A stretch of 64,000 nucleotides of DNA from JAJCZZ01 sp964569085 (GCA_964569085.1 CAZMTA010000008.1:67243-131242); one strand, 5' to 3'; numbered from the stretch's first letter, positions 22,925 through 31,921 are shown. The notes: generated from the letters alone by a model not told the origin. Translations and numbers: made by a program.

Positions 22925-25572
22925 GCCGGCGCCCCCTCGACGAGGACCGGGCCGAGGAGATCCGCCGGGACCAGCAGGTCGAGGCCGAGTTCCGCTCCCA
23001 CGTGGCGCACCGGGTGGACGACCTGGTGGCCTCGGGCGTGCCCGAGGAGGAGGCGCGGCGCCAGGCGTGGGCCGAGTTCGGCGACCCCGCCCGCCTCAAG
23101 TCCGAGAGCCGGGAGGCCGCCGACGACGCGCGCCCGCCCCGCCGCCGCCGACCCGCCTGGATGGGGTGGCTGGACCGGCGGCGCCAGGACGTGGCCTTCG
23201 CGGTCCGGCACCTGGCCCGCCGCCCCGGCTACGCCGCGGCCGCCCTCCTGACCCTGGCGCTGGGCGTGGGGGGCGCCGCCACCATCGTGAGCGTCGTGGA
23301 CGCCGTGGTGCTGGCCCCCCTCCCCTTCTCCGACCCCGACGAGGTGGTGTTCGTCGAGGCCCGGACCCACCTGGGCGAGCCCTTCTCCGTGGCCGAGCCC
23401 CAGTACCTGGACTGGCGCGACGAGGCGCGGAGCTTCGACGGGCTGGCGGCGTGGTGGGGGCGGACCGGCACGCTCGGGACCTCCGCCGGGCCCCGGAGCG
23501 TCCGGGTCATGGGCGTCACCCACGACCTCCTTCCGGTGCTGGGGCTCTCCCCGGCCCTCGGCCGGGGCATCCGGCCCGAGGAGGACCGGGAGGACGGGCC
23601 GCGCACCGTGGCCCTGCTCAGCCACGACGCGTGGGTCCGGGACTGGGGCTCGGACCCCGACGTGCTGGGCCGCCGCCTGGAGCTGAACGGCGCCACGCTG
23701 GAGGTGGTGGGCGTGGCCCCCGCCGCGCTGGAGGTGGTGGCGCCCGACGCCGACGTCCTGGTGCCCATGAACCCCTCCCGCGCCATGGAGATGCGCGGCG
23801 AGCACCACGTCACGCTGGTGGGCCGCCTGGCCCCCGGCGCCACCGCGGCCCAGGCCGACGCCGACCTCGACGCGCTCCAGGCCGAGCTCGGGCGCGTCCA
23901 CCAGGTGGACGTGGGCTGGGGCGCCAACGTGCACGAGGCCCGCGCCTACCTCCTGGGGGAATCCACGATCCGGGCGGGGTGGGTGCTCCTGGGCGCGGCG
24001 GGGCTCCTCCTCCTCATGGCGTGCGTGAACGTGGCCAACTTCCTCCTGGTCCGGGCGACGGCGCGGGGCGGCGAGATGGGGCTGCGCCAGGCGCTGGGCG
24101 CGGGCTCGTCCCGCCTCGCGGCCCAGCTCCTCACCGAGAGCTCCGTCCTGGCCGTGGCCGGTGGGCTCCTCGGGCTGGGCCTCACCGTCCTGGCCCTCCC
24201 CGCGGTGCGGGCCCTGAGCGGCGGGCGGATCCCCCGGATCGAGTCGGCCTCGGTGGACGGGGCCACCCTCCTGGCCTGCCTCGGGGCGGTGGCCCTGGCC
24301 ACCCTCGCGTCGGGCGCGGCCCCCGTGCTGCGGCTCCGGGGCCAGGATCCGGCCGGAGCCCTGCGCCGGGGCGGGCGGGGCGGAAGCGGCGACGGCCGCG
24401 GCCTCCGCTCGCTCCTGGTGGCGGCGCAGGTGGGGCTCACCGTGGTGCTGCTGGTGGGGAGCGGGCTCCTCTTCCGCTCCTTCGCGGCGCTGACGGCGGT
24501 GGATCCGGGCTTCGAGCCCGAGGGGACGCTGGCCGTCCAGCTCAGCATGCCCGACGGCGCGTTCACCTGGGAGGAGCGGCGGGAGGTGCTGCCGCGGATC
24601 CGTGAGGCCGTCCTGTCGGCGCCCGGCGTGACCGCGGCCGGAGCCACCGCCGTGGATCCCTTCAGCGGGACCAGCCTGGCCAACTTCGTGGCCCGGGAGG
24701 ACGCGCTGCCCGACGGGCAGGACGGCTTCACGCCCATCGTCTGGCGGGTCGTCACGCCCGGTTTCTTCCAGGCCATGGGCATGGAGCTGCGCGGCGGACG
24801 GGTGTTCCGGGACGGCGACGGCTGGGACGGCGGCCGGACGCCGGTGGTGGTGGACGAGACGCTGGCCGACCGGCTGTGGCCGGAGGGGGACGCGGTGGGC
24901 CGGACGCTGGTGTGGAACGACCCCCAGGGGAGCCGCCTCACGGTGGTGGGCGTCGTGGAGAACCTGCGGGACGTGGCGCTCGACGAGGATCCCCTCCCCA
25001 TGGTCTACCGGACCCACGAGCAGATCCCGTGGGCGGCGATGACCGTGGTGGCCCGGGTCGACGGGGACCCCCTCCTGGCCGCCGAGGGCATCCGCGCCCG
25101 CCTCCGCGAGGCGCTCCCCGCCCTTCCGGTGCCCGAGATGCGGTCGCTGGAGGCGAACCTGGCCCGGGCCGTGGCCGAGCCCCGCTTCAACCTGGCCCTC
25201 CTGGGCGTGTTCGCGGCGCTGGGGCTGGTGATGGCCGTGGTGGGGGTCTACGGGCTCACCGCCTTCGATGTCCGCCGGCGCTTCCGGGAGATCGGGATCC
25301 GGGTCTCGCTGGGCGCCCGGCCCGAGGCCATCCGGCGCATGATCGTGCGCCAGCGCCTGGCGCTGGCCGGGATGGGCGCCGCGGCCGGCCTCGCCCTGGC
25401 CTGGCCCGCCACCCGGTGGCTGGAGGCCCTCCTCTTCGAGGTGCCGCGGACCGACCCCGTCACCTGGGCGGGGGTGCTCGTGGTGGTCGGGGTGAGCGCC
25501 TCCGCGGCGGCCTGGTTCCCCACGGGGGCGGCCACCCGGGTGGATGCCAGCGAGGTGTTGAGCCGGGAGTAG
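22921..25572 (+). CDS. ADOP-type ABC transporter permease (MacB/FtsX-like)
   Basis: This 883-residue protein has the layout of acidobacterial duplicated orphan permeases. The cytoplasmic N-terminal prefix domain spans about residues 1-75 (RDQQVEAEFRSHVAHRVDDLVASGVPEEEARRQAWAEFGD). It is followed by two MacB-like halves, each with a periplasmic domain, and FtsX-type permease domains with transmembrane helices (AAALLTLALGVGGAATIVS, AGLLLLMACVNVANFLLV and LLGVFAALGLVMAVVGVYGL). No ATP-binding subunit is encoded next to it, which is typical of this orphan family. The transported substrate is unknown; export of lipids or peptides is the family analogy. GTG 22921 overlaps the PadR stop (GTGA), so the two are translationally coupled. 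Confidence 0.9.
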   Translation: MSRRPLDEDRAEEIRRDQQVEAEFRSHVAHRVDDLVASGVPEEEARRQAWAEFGDPARLKSESREAADDARPPRRRRPAWMGWLDRRRQDVAFAVRHLARRPGYAAAALLTLALGVGGAATIVSVVDAVVLAPLPFSDPDEVVFVEARTHLGEPFSVAEPQYLDWRDEARSFDGLAAWWGRTGTLGTSAGPRSVRVMGVTHDLLPVLGLSPALGRGIRPEEDREDGPRTVALLSHDAWVRDWGSDPDVLGRRLELNGATLEVVGVAPAALEVVAPDADVLVPMNPSRAMEMRGEHHVTLVGRLAPGATAAQADADLDALQAELGRVHQVDVGWGANVHEARAYLLGESTIRAGWVLLGAAGLLLLMACVNVANFLLVRATARGGEMGLRQALGAGSSRLAAQLLTESSVLAVAGGLLGLGLTVLALPAVRALSGGRIPRIESASVDGATLLACLGAVALATLASGAAPVLRLRGQDPAGALRRGGRGGSGDGRGLRSLLVAAQVGLTVVLLVGSGLLFRSFAALTAVDPGFEPEGTLAVQLSMPDGAFTWEERREVLPRIREAVLSAPGVTAAGATAVDPFSGTSLANFVAREDALPDGQDGFTPIVWRVVTPGFFQAMGMELRGGRVFRDGDGWDGGRTPVVVDETLADRLWPEGDAVGRTLVWNDPQGSRLTVVGVVENLRDVALDEDPLPMVYRTHEQIPWAAMTVVARVDGDPLLAAEGIRARLREALPALPVPEMRSLEANLARAVAEPRFNLALLGVFAALGLVMAVVGVYGLTAFDVRRRFREIGIRVSLGARPEAIRRMIVRQRLALAGMGAAAGLALAWPATRWLEALLFEVPRTDPVTWAGVLVVVGVSASAAAWFPTGAATRVDASEVLSRE

Positions 25573-25619
25573 TCGGCCGGGGCCACCCGCCCCCACTCCC
25601 TCCCGCCCGGGGCCTTTCC

Positions 25620-25625
25620 TAGCTT
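25620..25625 (+). promoter_or_regulatory. TAGCTT -10-like box
   Basis: TAGCTT lies 44 bp before the start of the M49-like peptidase gene, and AAAGGAGG, a strong ribosome-binding site, follows nearer to the ATG. Confidence 0.45.
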
Positions 25626-25669
25626 TCGGGGATCCTGCCCGCACACCGATCCAAAGGGAGGACCCCGCC

Positions 25670-27352
25670 ATGCCGTACCGCTTCCGGCTCTCCGCCGCCC
25701 TCGCCGGCGCGCTGCTCCTCGCCGCCTGCACCGGCGGCGCCGACGCCCCCGCCGACGACGCCTCTTCCCCGGACGAGCCCTCCATGCAAGCCCTCGTCGA
25801 CCAGTACGCCACGGTCCGCCTCGACGCCGACGTCTCGCACCTCTCGGAGGAGGAGCGGGAGGTGGTCCGCCTCCTCATCCAGGCGGTGCGGCCCATGGAC
25901 GACGTCTTCTGGGTGCAGGCCTGGGGAGATCGGGACTCGGCCATGGCGCTGGCCGACGGAGACGCGGCCACCCGGCGCTACCTGGAGATCAACTACGGGC
26001 CGTGGGACCGGCTCCGGGGGGACCAGCCCTTCGTGGAGGGGGTGGGTCCGAAGCCGGCGGGGGCCAACTTCTACCCCACGGACATGACCGCCTCGGAGCT
26101 GGAGGAGGCCGCGGCCGACCGGCCCGAGCTGGAGAGCCTCTACACCCTGGTGCGCCGGGACGACGAGGGAGGCCTCGAGGCCGTGCCCTACCACGAGGCC
26201 TTCGCCGAGGCCCACGCCGCCTCCGCCGCCCTCCTCCGCGAGGCCGCCGGGACCACCTCGGACGAGGCGCTGGCCCGCTACCTCTCGCTGCGCGCCGACG
26301 CCCTGGAGGACGACGAGTACCAGGCCAGCGACATGGCGTGGCTCGACATGAAGGAGAACTCCCTGGACCTCGTCGTCGGCCCCATCGAGACGTACGAGGA
26401 CCAGCTCTTCGGCTACAAGGCGGCCCACGAGGGCTACGTGCTCCTCAAGGACATGGAGTGGAGCGAGCGGCTCTCGCGCTTTGCGTCCCTGCTGCCGTCC
26501 CTGCAGGAGGGGCTGCCCGTCCCGGCCGAGTACAAGGCCGAGACCCCGGGCACCGACTCGGACCTGAACGCCTACGACGTGGTCTACTACGCCGGCGACG
26601 CCAACGCGGGCTCCAAGACCATCGCCATCAACCTCCCCAACGACGAGGAGGTCCAGCTCGCCAAGGGGACCCGGCGGCTCCAGCTCAAGAACGCCATGCG
26701 CGCCAAGTTCGACGAGATCATGGTGCCCATCGCCGGGGCGCTCATCGCCGAGGACCAGCGGCAGCACGTCACCTTCGACGCCTTCTTCGGCAACACCATG
26801 TTCCACGAGGTGGCCCACGGCCTGGGCATCAAGAACACCCTGGACGGCGAGGGCACGGTGCGTGAGGCGCTCCGGGAGCACGCCTCGCCCATGGAGGAGG
26901 GGAAGGCGGATGTCGTGGGGCTCTACATGGTGGAGCGGCTCTTCGAGGACGGGGAGCTCACCGAGGGCTCCATCGAGGACCACTACGTGACCTTCCTGGC
27001 CGGCATCTTCCGCTCGGTGCGCTTCGGCGCCTCCAGCGCCCACGGCCGCGCCAACATGGTCCGCTTCAACTACTTCCAGGAGCAGGGCGCCTTTTCCCGC
27101 GACCCGGAGACCGGCACGTACCGCGTGGACTTCGAGGCCATGGACCAGGCGGTGGACTCCCTCTCCGCGCTGATCCTCACCCTCCAGGGCGACGGCGACT
27201 ACGAGGGCGTCGGGACCCTCATGGAGCAGCGGGGCGTGGTGCCCGCCGAGCTCCAGGCCGACCTGGACCGGCTGGACGGGATGGGCATCCCCCGGGACAT
27301 CGTCTTCGAGCAGGGCGAGAGCGTCCTGTTCGGCGAGCGCTCCCAGCGCTGA
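25670..27352 (+). CDS. Dipeptidyl-peptidase III (M49)-like zinc lipoprotein
   Basis: This 560-residue predicted lipoprotein (lipobox LAAC, Cys at about residue 20) resembles bacterial M49-type metallopeptidases. The zinc motif is HEVAHG in MFHEVAHGLGIKNTL, and the further ligand region ASPMEEGKADVVGLYMVERL matches the EExxAD-like element of the family. The classic six-residue HELLGH of dipeptidyl-peptidase III is replaced by a five-residue HExxH form, as in many bacterial relatives. Family members release dipeptides from peptides; the actual substrate here is unknown. The ATG at 25670 follows an AAAGGAGG ribosome-binding site and a TAGCTT promoter-like box. A strong hairpin follows the stop. 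Confidence 0.82.
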   Translation: MPYRFRLSAALAGALLLAACTGGADAPADDASSPDEPSMQALVDQYATVRLDADVSHLSEEEREVVRLLIQAVRPMDDVFWVQAWGDRDSAMALADGDAATRRYLEINYGPWDRLRGDQPFVEGVGPKPAGANFYPTDMTASELEEAAADRPELESLYTLVRRDDEGGLEAVPYHEAFAEAHAASAALLREAAGTTSDEALARYLSLRADALEDDEYQASDMAWLDMKENSLDLVVGPIETYEDQLFGYKAAHEGYVLLKDMEWSERLSRFASLLPSLQEGLPVPAEYKAETPGTDSDLNAYDVVYYAGDANAGSKTIAINLPNDEEVQLAKGTRRLQLKNAMRAKFDEIMVPIAGALIAEDQRQHVTFDAFFGNTMFHEVAHGLGIKNTLDGEGTVREALREHASPMEEGKADVVGLYMVERLFEDGELTEGSIEDHYVTFLAGIFRSVRFGASSAHGRANMVRFNYFQEQGAFSRDPETGTYRVDFEAMDQAVDSLSALILTLQGDGDYEGVGTLMEQRGVVPAELQADLDRLDGMGIPRDIVFEQGESVLFGERSQR

Positions 27353-27357
27353 CGGTG

Positions 27358-27387
27358 CGGGCCCGCCGCCTCCCGGCGGCGGGCCCG
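27358..27387 (+). terminator. Strong hairpin between convergent genes
   Basis: A 13-bp perfect stem (27358-27370 with 27375-27387) and the loop TCCC start six bases past the peptidase stop. It lies between convergent genes and may act in both directions. Confidence 0.75.
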
Positions 27388-27406
27388 TCTCCGGCGGGCG
27401 CGGCCC

Positions 27407-27835
27407 TCAGCCGAGCTCGCCGTCCAGGAGGGCCAGGATGGCGCCCCAGCCGTCCCGGTGGTTCTCCGCCGACTCCTCCGAGGGGAGCCCCTCGTGGGTC
27501 AGCACCACCTCGGTGCCTCCGTCCACGGGGAGGAAGTCCACCCGCACCCGGGTGGGCTCGTCGAAGTGGGGCGCGTCCCAGGTGAAGACCAGCCGCCGGG
27601 GCCGGTCCACCACCTCGTAGGTGCCGGTGTGGAGGATCGACTCCTCTCCCAGGATCATGTCGATGGAGAACGTGCCCCCGACCCGGGCGTCCAGCTCGAC
27701 CCGGGCGTCGGTGGTGGGGCCGGGGCGCATCCACGCCTCCATCCCCCGGGCGTCGGTCCAGGCGTCGAAGAGACGCTCGGGCGGGTGGGCGTAGCGGTGG
27801 CGGACCTCGAGGGACGGGGCGTCGTCGGGGCTCAT
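27407..27835 (-). CDS. SRPBCC/AHSA1 domain protein
   Basis: This 142-residue soluble protein belongs to the AHSA1-like branch of the START/Bet v1-type fold. Typical phrases are EVRHRYAHPPERLFDAWTDARGMEAWMRPGP near the N-terminus and VRVDFLPVDGGTEVVLTHEGLPSEESAENHRDGWGAILALL at the C-terminus. Such proteins bind hydrophobic ligands and are very often encoded with an ArsR-type regulator, as here: the start ATG overlaps the ArsR stop by four bases (ATGA). The ligand is unknown. Its expression should follow the ArsR autoregulated promoter. Confidence 0.9.
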   Translation of the reverse strand: MSPDDAPSLEVRHRYAHPPERLFDAWTDARGMEAWMRPGPTTDARVELDARVGGTFSIDMILGEESILHTGTYEVVDRPRRLVFTWDAPHFDEPTRVRVDFLPVDGGTEVVLTHEGLPSEESAENHRDGWGAILALLDGELG

Positions 27836-28188
27836 GGCTCCTCCTTCCGGGAGTCGGACGTGTCGTCGAGGTACGCCTCCAGCCCTTCCAGCGACTCGGA
27901 CCAGAAGGTGGCATAGGCCTCCATCCAGGTGCGAGCGGCAAGGAGGGCCCGCAGGTCCGGCGCGCAGAGGTGCGCCCGACCCTCCCGGCGGCGGCGCATG
28001 AGGCCCGCCCGCTCCAGGATCTTCAGGTGCTTCGACACCTGGTTCAGGGAGACGTCGAAGCCCTCGGCCAGCTCCGTCACCCGGGCCTCCCCCTCCTCCG
28101 CCATGCGTCGCAGCAGGCGACGGCGGTCGGGGTGCGCCAGGGCGAGGAAGACGGCGTCGAGCTCGGCCTCGGATATATTCAACTTCAT
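27832..28188 (-). CDS. ArsR-family transcriptional regulator
   Basis: This 118-residue helix-turn-helix regulator has the family core AVFLALAHPDRRRLLRRMAEEGEARVTELAEGFDVSLNQVSKHLKILERAGLMRRRREGRAH. There is no metal-binding CxC near the recognition helix, so it belongs to the non-metal group usually paired with SRPBCC/AHSA1 proteins, with which it overlaps by ATGA. A perfect dyad spans its own start codon, and a -10-like TAACAT ends six bases before ATG, so it is probably an autorepressor expressed from a leaderless message. Confidence 0.92.
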   Translation of the reverse strand: MKLNISEAELDAVFLALAHPDRRRLLRRMAEEGEARVTELAEGFDVSLNQVSKHLKILERAGLMRRRREGRAHLCAPDLRALLAARTWMEAYATFWSESLEGLEAYLDDTSDSRKEEP

Positions 28189-28200
28189 GGTTGAATGTTA
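28177..28200 (-). promoter_or_regulatory. ArsR operator overlapping the start codon, with -10-like box
   Basis: ATTCAAC (28177-28183) and GTTGAAT (28190-28196) form a perfect 7-bp inverted repeat around the ATG (28188-28186). On the minus strand TAACAT (28200-28195) ends six bases before ATG. A repressor bound here would cover both the -10 region and the transcription start. Confidence 0.65.
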
Positions 28201-28341
28201 ACCCGCGGCCCGGCGTCGGTCAAGGCATGCATGGTGGAGACGCCCCTTCTCCCCGATCTTGGGCTTCCGGGAAAGTCCGGTGGTCTCCCGTCGTAGGGAC
28301 GGGGTGCACCGGGCACGAACCCCACCACAGGAGCGACACCC

Positions 28342-28905
28342 ATGAAGCGAGCCCTCATCCTCACCGCGGCCCTCTGCCTGGCCGCCGTGCCGGCCTCGGC
28401 GCAGATGGACCACGACATGGACCACGAGATGGACCACGACGCCATGCACGCGGGGGCCTCCCTCGAGGCCATCACCGGTCTCTACCAGACGGTTCGGGGC
28501 TACCTCATGGCCACCGCCGAGCAGGCGAGCCAGGAGCTCTACGACTACCGCCCCACCGACGAAGTCCGGTCCTTCGGCGAGATCCTGGGCCACGTGGCCA
28601 ACGCCGGCTACCTCTTCTGCGGCAACGCGGTGGGCGAGGAGCCCCCCCAGCGCGGCAACGCCGAGCAGCTCGGGAGCAAGGCCGAGATCGTGGCGGCGCT
28701 GCGGGACTCCTTCGAGTTCTGCGATCGCGCCCACGGGATGGACGCGGACCGGGCGGGCGAGGCCGTGTCCTTCTTCGGGCAGGACCACACCCGCCTCTCG
28801 GTCCTGGCCTTCAACATGGGCCACGACTTCGAGCACTACGGGAACCTGGTGACCTACATGCGCATCAACGGGATGGTGCCGCCGTCGAGCCAGGGGCAGC
28901 AGTAG
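28342..28905 (+). CDS. Secreted DinB-fold protein
   Basis: This 187-residue protein has a cleavable signal peptide (RALILTAALCLAAVPASA) followed by a His/Asp/Met-rich segment (MDHDMDHEMDHDAMH) that could bind metal ions. The mature part is a DinB-like four-helix bundle: LYQTVRGYLMATAEQASQEL, FGEILGHVANAGYLFCGNAVG and VLAFNMGHDFEHYGNLVTYMRINGMVPP, with histidines at the usual metal positions. DinB-fold proteins include thiol transferases and many of unknown role. Export of this fold is a feature of several phyla rich in secreted DinB proteins. It is divergent from the ArsR operon. Confidence 0.85.
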   Translation: MKRALILTAALCLAAVPASAQMDHDMDHEMDHDAMHAGASLEAITGLYQTVRGYLMATAEQASQELYDYRPTDEVRSFGEILGHVANAGYLFCGNAVGEEPPQRGNAEQLGSKAEIVAALRDSFEFCDRAHGMDADRAGEAVSFFGQDHTRLSVLAFNMGHDFEHYGNLVTYMRINGMVPPSSQGQQ

Positions 28906-28927
28906 CCGGCGCCGCCCGCCCGGCCGC

Positions 28928-29215
28928 CTAGGCCGGCGGGGGCGCGTTCCGCCCGGAGGCCCCCGGCAGCTCGGGGTCGTCCCCCACGCCCTCCCCGGCC
29001 CCCCGGTCGGGGAGGGCTTCGTTCTTCTGGTCCGCCCGGCGGTCCTTCCAGCTCCCCAGGAGGAGCGTCACGGCGCCCAGGAGGATCTCGTCCAGGAAGG
29101 GGATCACGTCCGGGATCGCCAGGTCCAGGCCGAAGAGGGCCAGGACGAGCACGAAGAGCTGCGGGAAGCGCAGGCGGCCGAGGAAGCGGCGGAACAGGCT
29201 CTGGCGGAGGCTCAC
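28928..29215 (-). CDS. Small membrane protein (DUF6116-like)
   Basis: This 95-residue protein has a basic start (RQSLFRRFLGRLRFPQLF) and two hydrophobic stretches (LFVLVLALFGLDLAIPDVIPF and EILLGAVTLLLGSW), then a hydrophilic charged tail. The pattern FPxLF...DLxIPDxIPFxDEILLG recalls a small family of bacterial membrane proteins (possibly DUF6116), given from memory and with low certainty. The GTG start at 29215 overlaps the M20 peptidase stop (GTGA), so the pair is co-transcribed and translationally coupled. Function is unknown. Confidence 0.65.
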   Translation of the reverse strand: MSLRQSLFRRFLGRLRFPQLFVLVLALFGLDLAIPDVIPFLDEILLGAVTLLLGSWKDRRADQKNEALPDRGAGEGVGDDPELPGASGRNAPPPA

Positions 29216-30648
29216 GAGACCCGCCCCCCGGCCAGAGCCTGCACCAGCCGGTGCAGGAACTCCATCCCTTCGTAGAAGCTCTCCACCCGGATCCGCTCGT
29301 CCTGGCCGTGGGCCCGGTTGTCGTCCATGTCCCGGAAGAGCCCGCTCACGCCGTAGACCGGGATCCCGGCGCGGCGGAGGTAGAGGGCGTCGGTGGCGCC
29401 GGTGCTCATGACGGGGAGCACCCGCACGCCGGGCCACATCTCCTCGGTGACGCGCTCGATGGGACCCAGCACCTCGTCGGTGAGCGGCGAGGGCGGGCTG
29501 GGCCGCGCCGTCCCCGCGGGCTCGACCGCCACGTCGAAGGGGTCGGCCAGCGCCTGGAGGGAGGCGTGGACCTCCTCGGGATCGTGGTCCGGGAGGATCC
29601 GGCAGTTCACGTTGGCCTCGGCGAGCTGGGGCAGCGCGTTGCTGGCGTGCCCGCCCTCCAGGAGGGTGGCGACGCAGGTGGTGCGGAGGCGGGCGTTGTA
29701 GCCGGGCTCGACGGCCAGGACCTCCGCGGCGCCCCGGTCGTCGGGGTCGGCCACGATGCGCCGCATGGCCTCTCCGGTCTCGCCGCCCACCAGCTCGGCG
29801 GAGCGGGAGAAGAAGGCCTCGGTGACCTCGTTGAGCATGACCGGGAAGGCGTGCTCCTGGACGGCCTGGAGCGCCCGGGCCAGGTCGTAGATGGCGTTCT
29901 TCCGCACCGGGAGGGAGGAGTGGCCGCCCGGGTTCGTGGCCCGGAAGGTGAAGTTCAGGAACTTCTTCTCCGAGGCCTGGACGTTGTTGGAGATCCTCCG
30001 GCCGTCCTTCTCCATCCCGCCTCCGCCCTCGTTGAGCGCGAAGGCCGCCCGGACCAGCTCGGGGTGCTCCTCCAGGAGGAACTCCACGCCGTTGCGCGGC
30101 CCGCCCTCCTCGTCGGCGGTGAGGGCCATGACCACGTCCCGCTCGGGGACCCACCCCTCCTCGCGCCAGCGGATGAAGTTGGCCACGTGGATGGCCGCCT
30201 CGTCCTTGTCGTCGGTGACGCCGCGCCCGTAGTAGAAGCCGTCCCGCTCCATGAACGTGAAGGGCTCGATGTCCGGGCTCCAGTCCTCGGGGAGCGCCTC
30301 CACCACGTCGATGTGGGCCAGGAGGAGGACGGGCTCGGCGTCGGCGCTCCGGCCCCGGTAGCGCGCCACCAGGTTGCCCTTGGTGGGGGCGTCGGCGGGC
30401 ACCACGACCCGCACGTCCTCCTCGGGGAAGCCGGCGTCCAGGAGCCTCCGCGCCATCGCCCGGGCGGCGGCGGTGTTGTCGCCGCGCTCGGTGTTCGTGG
30501 TGTTGATCTCGATCAGCTCCTGGAAGATGGAGCGGGCCAGCTCCATGTACCGCTCGGGCGGCAGGGTCTCCTGGGCCGCGGCGGGCCGCGCGGAGACGAG
30601 GACGACGGCCGCCGCGGCGGCGGGGAGGAGTCGACGGAGGAGGCGCAT
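29212..30648 (-). CDS. Secreted M20-family metallopeptidase
   Basis: This 478-residue dizinc hydrolase is exported through a cleavable signal (LLPAAAAAVVLVSARPAAAQ). The catalytic core shows VLLLAHIDVVEALPEDW (first metal ligand His and the following Asp), RGVTDDKDEAA (bridging Asp region) and LTADEEGGPRNGVEFLLEE (the general-base Glu pair). The later GGHSSLPVRKNAIYDLARAL segment is the lid-domain motif, and TDALYLRRAGIPVYGVSG leads to the last ligand His in the Asp/His-rich end. Family members act as carboxypeptidases, dipeptidases or acylases; this group is usually annotated M20/M25/M40. It is coupled to the small membrane protein downstream. A TAGCTT box precedes it by 34 bp. Confidence 0.9.
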   Translation of the reverse strand: MRLLRRLLPAAAAAVVLVSARPAAAQETLPPERYMELARSIFQELIEINTTNTERGDNTAAARAMARRLLDAGFPEEDVRVVVPADAPTKGNLVARYRGRSADAEPVLLLAHIDVVEALPEDWSPDIEPFTFMERDGFYYGRGVTDDKDEAAIHVANFIRWREEGWVPERDVVMALTADEEGGPRNGVEFLLEEHPELVRAAFALNEGGGGMEKDGRRISNNVQASEKKFLNFTFRATNPGGHSSLPVRKNAIYDLARALQAVQEHAFPVMLNEVTEAFFSRSAELVGGETGEAMRRIVADPDDRGAAEVLAVEPGYNARLRTTCVATLLEGGHASNALPQLAEANVNCRILPDHDPEEVHASLQALADPFDVAVEPAGTARPSPPSPLTDEVLGPIERVTEEMWPGVRVLPVMSTGATDALYLRRAGIPVYGVSGLFRDMDDNRAHGQDERIRVESFYEGMEFLHRLVQALAGGRVS

Positions 30649-30682
30649 GGAAGGCTCCGGGCTTCGGGGAAGGCGGGCGGAC

Positions 30683-30688
30683 AAGCTA
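30683..30688 (-). promoter_or_regulatory. TAGCTT -10-like box for the M20 gene
   Basis: Minus-strand TAGCTT ends 34 bp before ATG 30648. It is one of two TAGCTT boxes in this divergent region, pointing in opposite directions. Confidence 0.45.
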
Positions 30689-30714
30689 CCCTCCCCGCCC
30701 CTCGCTCGCGACGG

Positions 30715-30720
30715 TAGCTT
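30715..30720 (+). promoter_or_regulatory. TAGCTT -10-like box for the aminotransferase gene
   Basis: Plus-strand TAGCTT ends 49 bp before GTG 30770. Confidence 0.45.
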
Positions 30721-30769
30721 CGGGCTCGCCGCCGTCCCGGCCCTCCGCCTCCGACCCGGTGCCCGCCCC

Positions 30770-31888
30770 GTGCCCGACGCCCCTCTCCCAGCCCGGCCCC
30801 CGGACCCGCCGCCCTGGTCCCCGTACGTGGCGTGGGCCAAGACCACGGCGTGGGGGCCCCACGACCTGGCCACCTCGAACCTCCTCCACCTGGTCCCCGG
30901 GGAGCTCCCGGGAGCCGAGGAGGTCCTCCTCGGGCTCGGCCGGCCCCGGGGGTCGGGCCCGACGCTCCGGGGGGCGCTGGCCGCCCGCTACGGGACGGAC
31001 GAGGCCCGGGTGGCCCTCTCGTGCGGCGCGTCCGGCGGGACGTTCCTGGCGCTGGGCGCCCTGACCCGCCCCGGCGGGACGGTGCTCGTGGAGAGCCCGG
31101 GCTACGACCCCCACCCCGGCGCGGCGCGCTTCCTGGGGGCCCGGGTGCGGACCTTCCCCCGGCCGACGGAGGACGGCTTCCGGCTGGATCCGGACGCCGT
31201 GGCCGCCGCGCTGGACGACGACGTGGACGTCGTCCTCCTCACCAACCTCCACAACCCCACGGGGGTGTGGACCGACCCGGACGCGCTGGCCGAGGTGGGG
31301 GCGCGGGCGGAGGCGGCGGGCGCCCGGGTCGTGGTGGACGAGGTCTACCTGGAGACGGCCCGGGACGTGGATACGCGCCCCGCCGCGCTCCTCCATCCCG
31401 CCCTGGTCTCGGTGAGCAGCCTCAGCAAGGCGTTCGGCCTGTCGGGCACGCGGGTGGGCTGGGTGCTGGCCGATCCGGAGACCGCCGAGGCCGTGCGGCG
31501 GGTCCGGGACGTGGTGGACGGCGTGGGCTCGGAGCCCATGGAGCGCCTGGGCGCCCTGGCCGTGACGGAGATGGACCGCCTCCTGGAGCGGGCGCGGGCC
31601 CACCTGGCCGCCAACACGGCGCTCCTGCGGGACTTCGTAGAGGGCCGGGCGGAGCTGACCTGGACGCCCCCGGCGGACGGCTGCCCGGTGGCCGCGGTCC
31701 GGCTCGTGGGGGAGGAGGACGCCGACGCCTTCGCCGAGCGGGCCCTGCGGGACCACGGGGTGAAGGTGGTGCCGGGGCGCTTCTTCGGGCTGCCCGACCA
31801 CCTGCGGCTGGCGGTGGCGGGCCCCACCGAGGCGGTGCGCGCCGCGCTGGAGGCGCTGGGGAGGGCGCTGGACGCGGAGGCGGTGTGA
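30770..31888 (+). CDS. PLP-dependent class I/II aminotransferase
   Basis: This 372-residue fold-type I enzyme has the usual landmarks: ATSNLLHLVPGELPG near the N-terminus, the cofactor-stacking region SCGASGGTFLALGAL, NLHNPTG (the Asn that contacts PLP), VVVDEVYLE (the Asp for the pyridine nitrogen), and SVSSLSKAFGLSGTRVGW, whose Lys forms the Schiff base. The C-terminal domain includes LRLAVAGPTEAVRAAL in place of the more usual R-x-S/C-F. It likely transfers amino groups from an amino acid, but the substrate cannot be predicted. The GTG at 30770 is the start chosen, since the upstream open frame is antisense to the M20 gene. Confidence 0.88.
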   Translation: MPDAPLPARPPDPPPWSPYVAWAKTTAWGPHDLATSNLLHLVPGELPGAEEVLLGLGRPRGSGPTLRGALAARYGTDEARVALSCGASGGTFLALGALTRPGGTVLVESPGYDPHPGAARFLGARVRTFPRPTEDGFRLDPDAVAAALDDDVDVVLLTNLHNPTGVWTDPDALAEVGARAEAAGARVVVDEVYLETARDVDTRPAALLHPALVSVSSLSKAFGLSGTRVGWVLADPETAEAVRRVRDVVDGVGSEPMERLGALAVTEMDRLLERARAHLAANTALLRDFVEGRAELTWTPPADGCPVAAVRLVGEEDADAFAERALRDHGVKVVPGRFFGLPDHLRLAVAGPTEAVRAALEALGRALDAEAV

Positions 31889-31921
31889 GGCGTCGGTGGC
31901 GGGGGGGCGGGCCGGGGCCGC

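Noticed and set aside
22810..25971. Minus-strand open frame of about 1050 codons
   Set aside because: It is antisense to the ADOP permease; composition is typical of shadow frames.
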